6,010 nt of DNA from Rhodospirillaceae bacterium (lineage in GTDB: Bacteria > Pseudomonadota > Alphaproteobacteria > Rhodospirillales > Magnetovibrionaceae). The position numbers were made by a program, and so were the translations under genes. Position 1 is the stretch's first letter, and every line of letters starts with the position of its first letter. The stretch is from NCBI GenBank assembly GCA_002401565.1, contig NVTL01000106.1, forward strand, positions 1-6,010, in the 5' to 3' direction. Positions 6,000 to 6,010 of the stretch are shown here, in pieces. The notes below the pieces were generated by a model that had not been told where the DNA came from, searched no databases, and worked only from the letters and a program-made list of their open reading frames with translations.

Positions 6000-6010
6000 T
6001 CCAGCCCCCT
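5996..6010 (+). CDS. Start of a downstream gene, cut by the window edge
   Basis: ATG at 5996-5998 overlaps the TGA stop of the preceding HTH gene in an ATGA arrangement typical of translationally coupled operon genes. Only MIQPP is visible before the edge. A weak purine-rich stretch (GGTGCAGG) precedes it. Nothing can be said about the product. Confidence 0.4.

Noticed and set aside
1..6010. CRISPR arrays, tRNA or rRNA genes
   Set aside because: No regularly spaced repeats, cloverleaf-like segments or conserved rRNA stretches were seen on either strand.

Overview
The window looks like a piece of an alphaproteobacterial chromosome or metagenomic contig, possibly of Rhodospirillales type. This rests on family resemblance and moderate-to-high GC in the main genes, not on a database search. 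Its core, roughly 229-4772, is a selenoneine biosynthesis locus: senC (selenophosphate synthetase), senB (selenosugar synthase), senA (selenoneine synthase, EgtB-related) and egtD (histidine N-alpha-methyltransferase).

Layout: 1 to about 240, minus strand, encodes part of the C-terminal metallo-beta-lactamase-like domain of ComEC, running off the left edge. At about 225-245 it meets, head to head, a 5'-truncated senC. Residues encoded at 229-339, in frame with senC and before its first ATG, match the linker of the usual oxidoreductase-SelD fusion protein, so the oxidoreductase half has been lost here. senC (340-1485, +) runs tail to tail into senB (1463-2422, -) with a 23-base overlap. senB and senA (2451-3764, +) diverge from a 28-base gap, and egtD (3786-4772, +) follows senA after 21 bases.

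Metabolic logic: EgtD trimethylates histidine to hercynine. SenC makes selenophosphate from selenide and ATP. SenB joins selenophosphate to a UDP-sugar to make a selenosugar. SenA, a non-haem iron enzyme, forms the C-Se bond between hercynine and the selenosugar on the way to selenoneine, the selenium analogue of ergothioneine.

Right of egtD, 4773-5213 holds fossils of two unrelated insertion sequences: a short IS30-family piece on the minus strand and the 3' end of an IS3-family transposase on the plus strand. Then comes a lower-GC gene (5214-5999, +) with a very strong ribosome binding site, encoding a winged-helix protein of HTH_36 type with a seven-lysine tract over an A_AAA_AAG heptamer. 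Its stop codon overlaps the ATG of a further gene cut by the window edge. This right part looks like accessory or mobile DNA.

The pathway itself is described. The points most worth a second look are the comEC/senC junction with loss of the oxidoreductase domain, egtD being joined to the sen genes, and the IS fossils bordering the locus.
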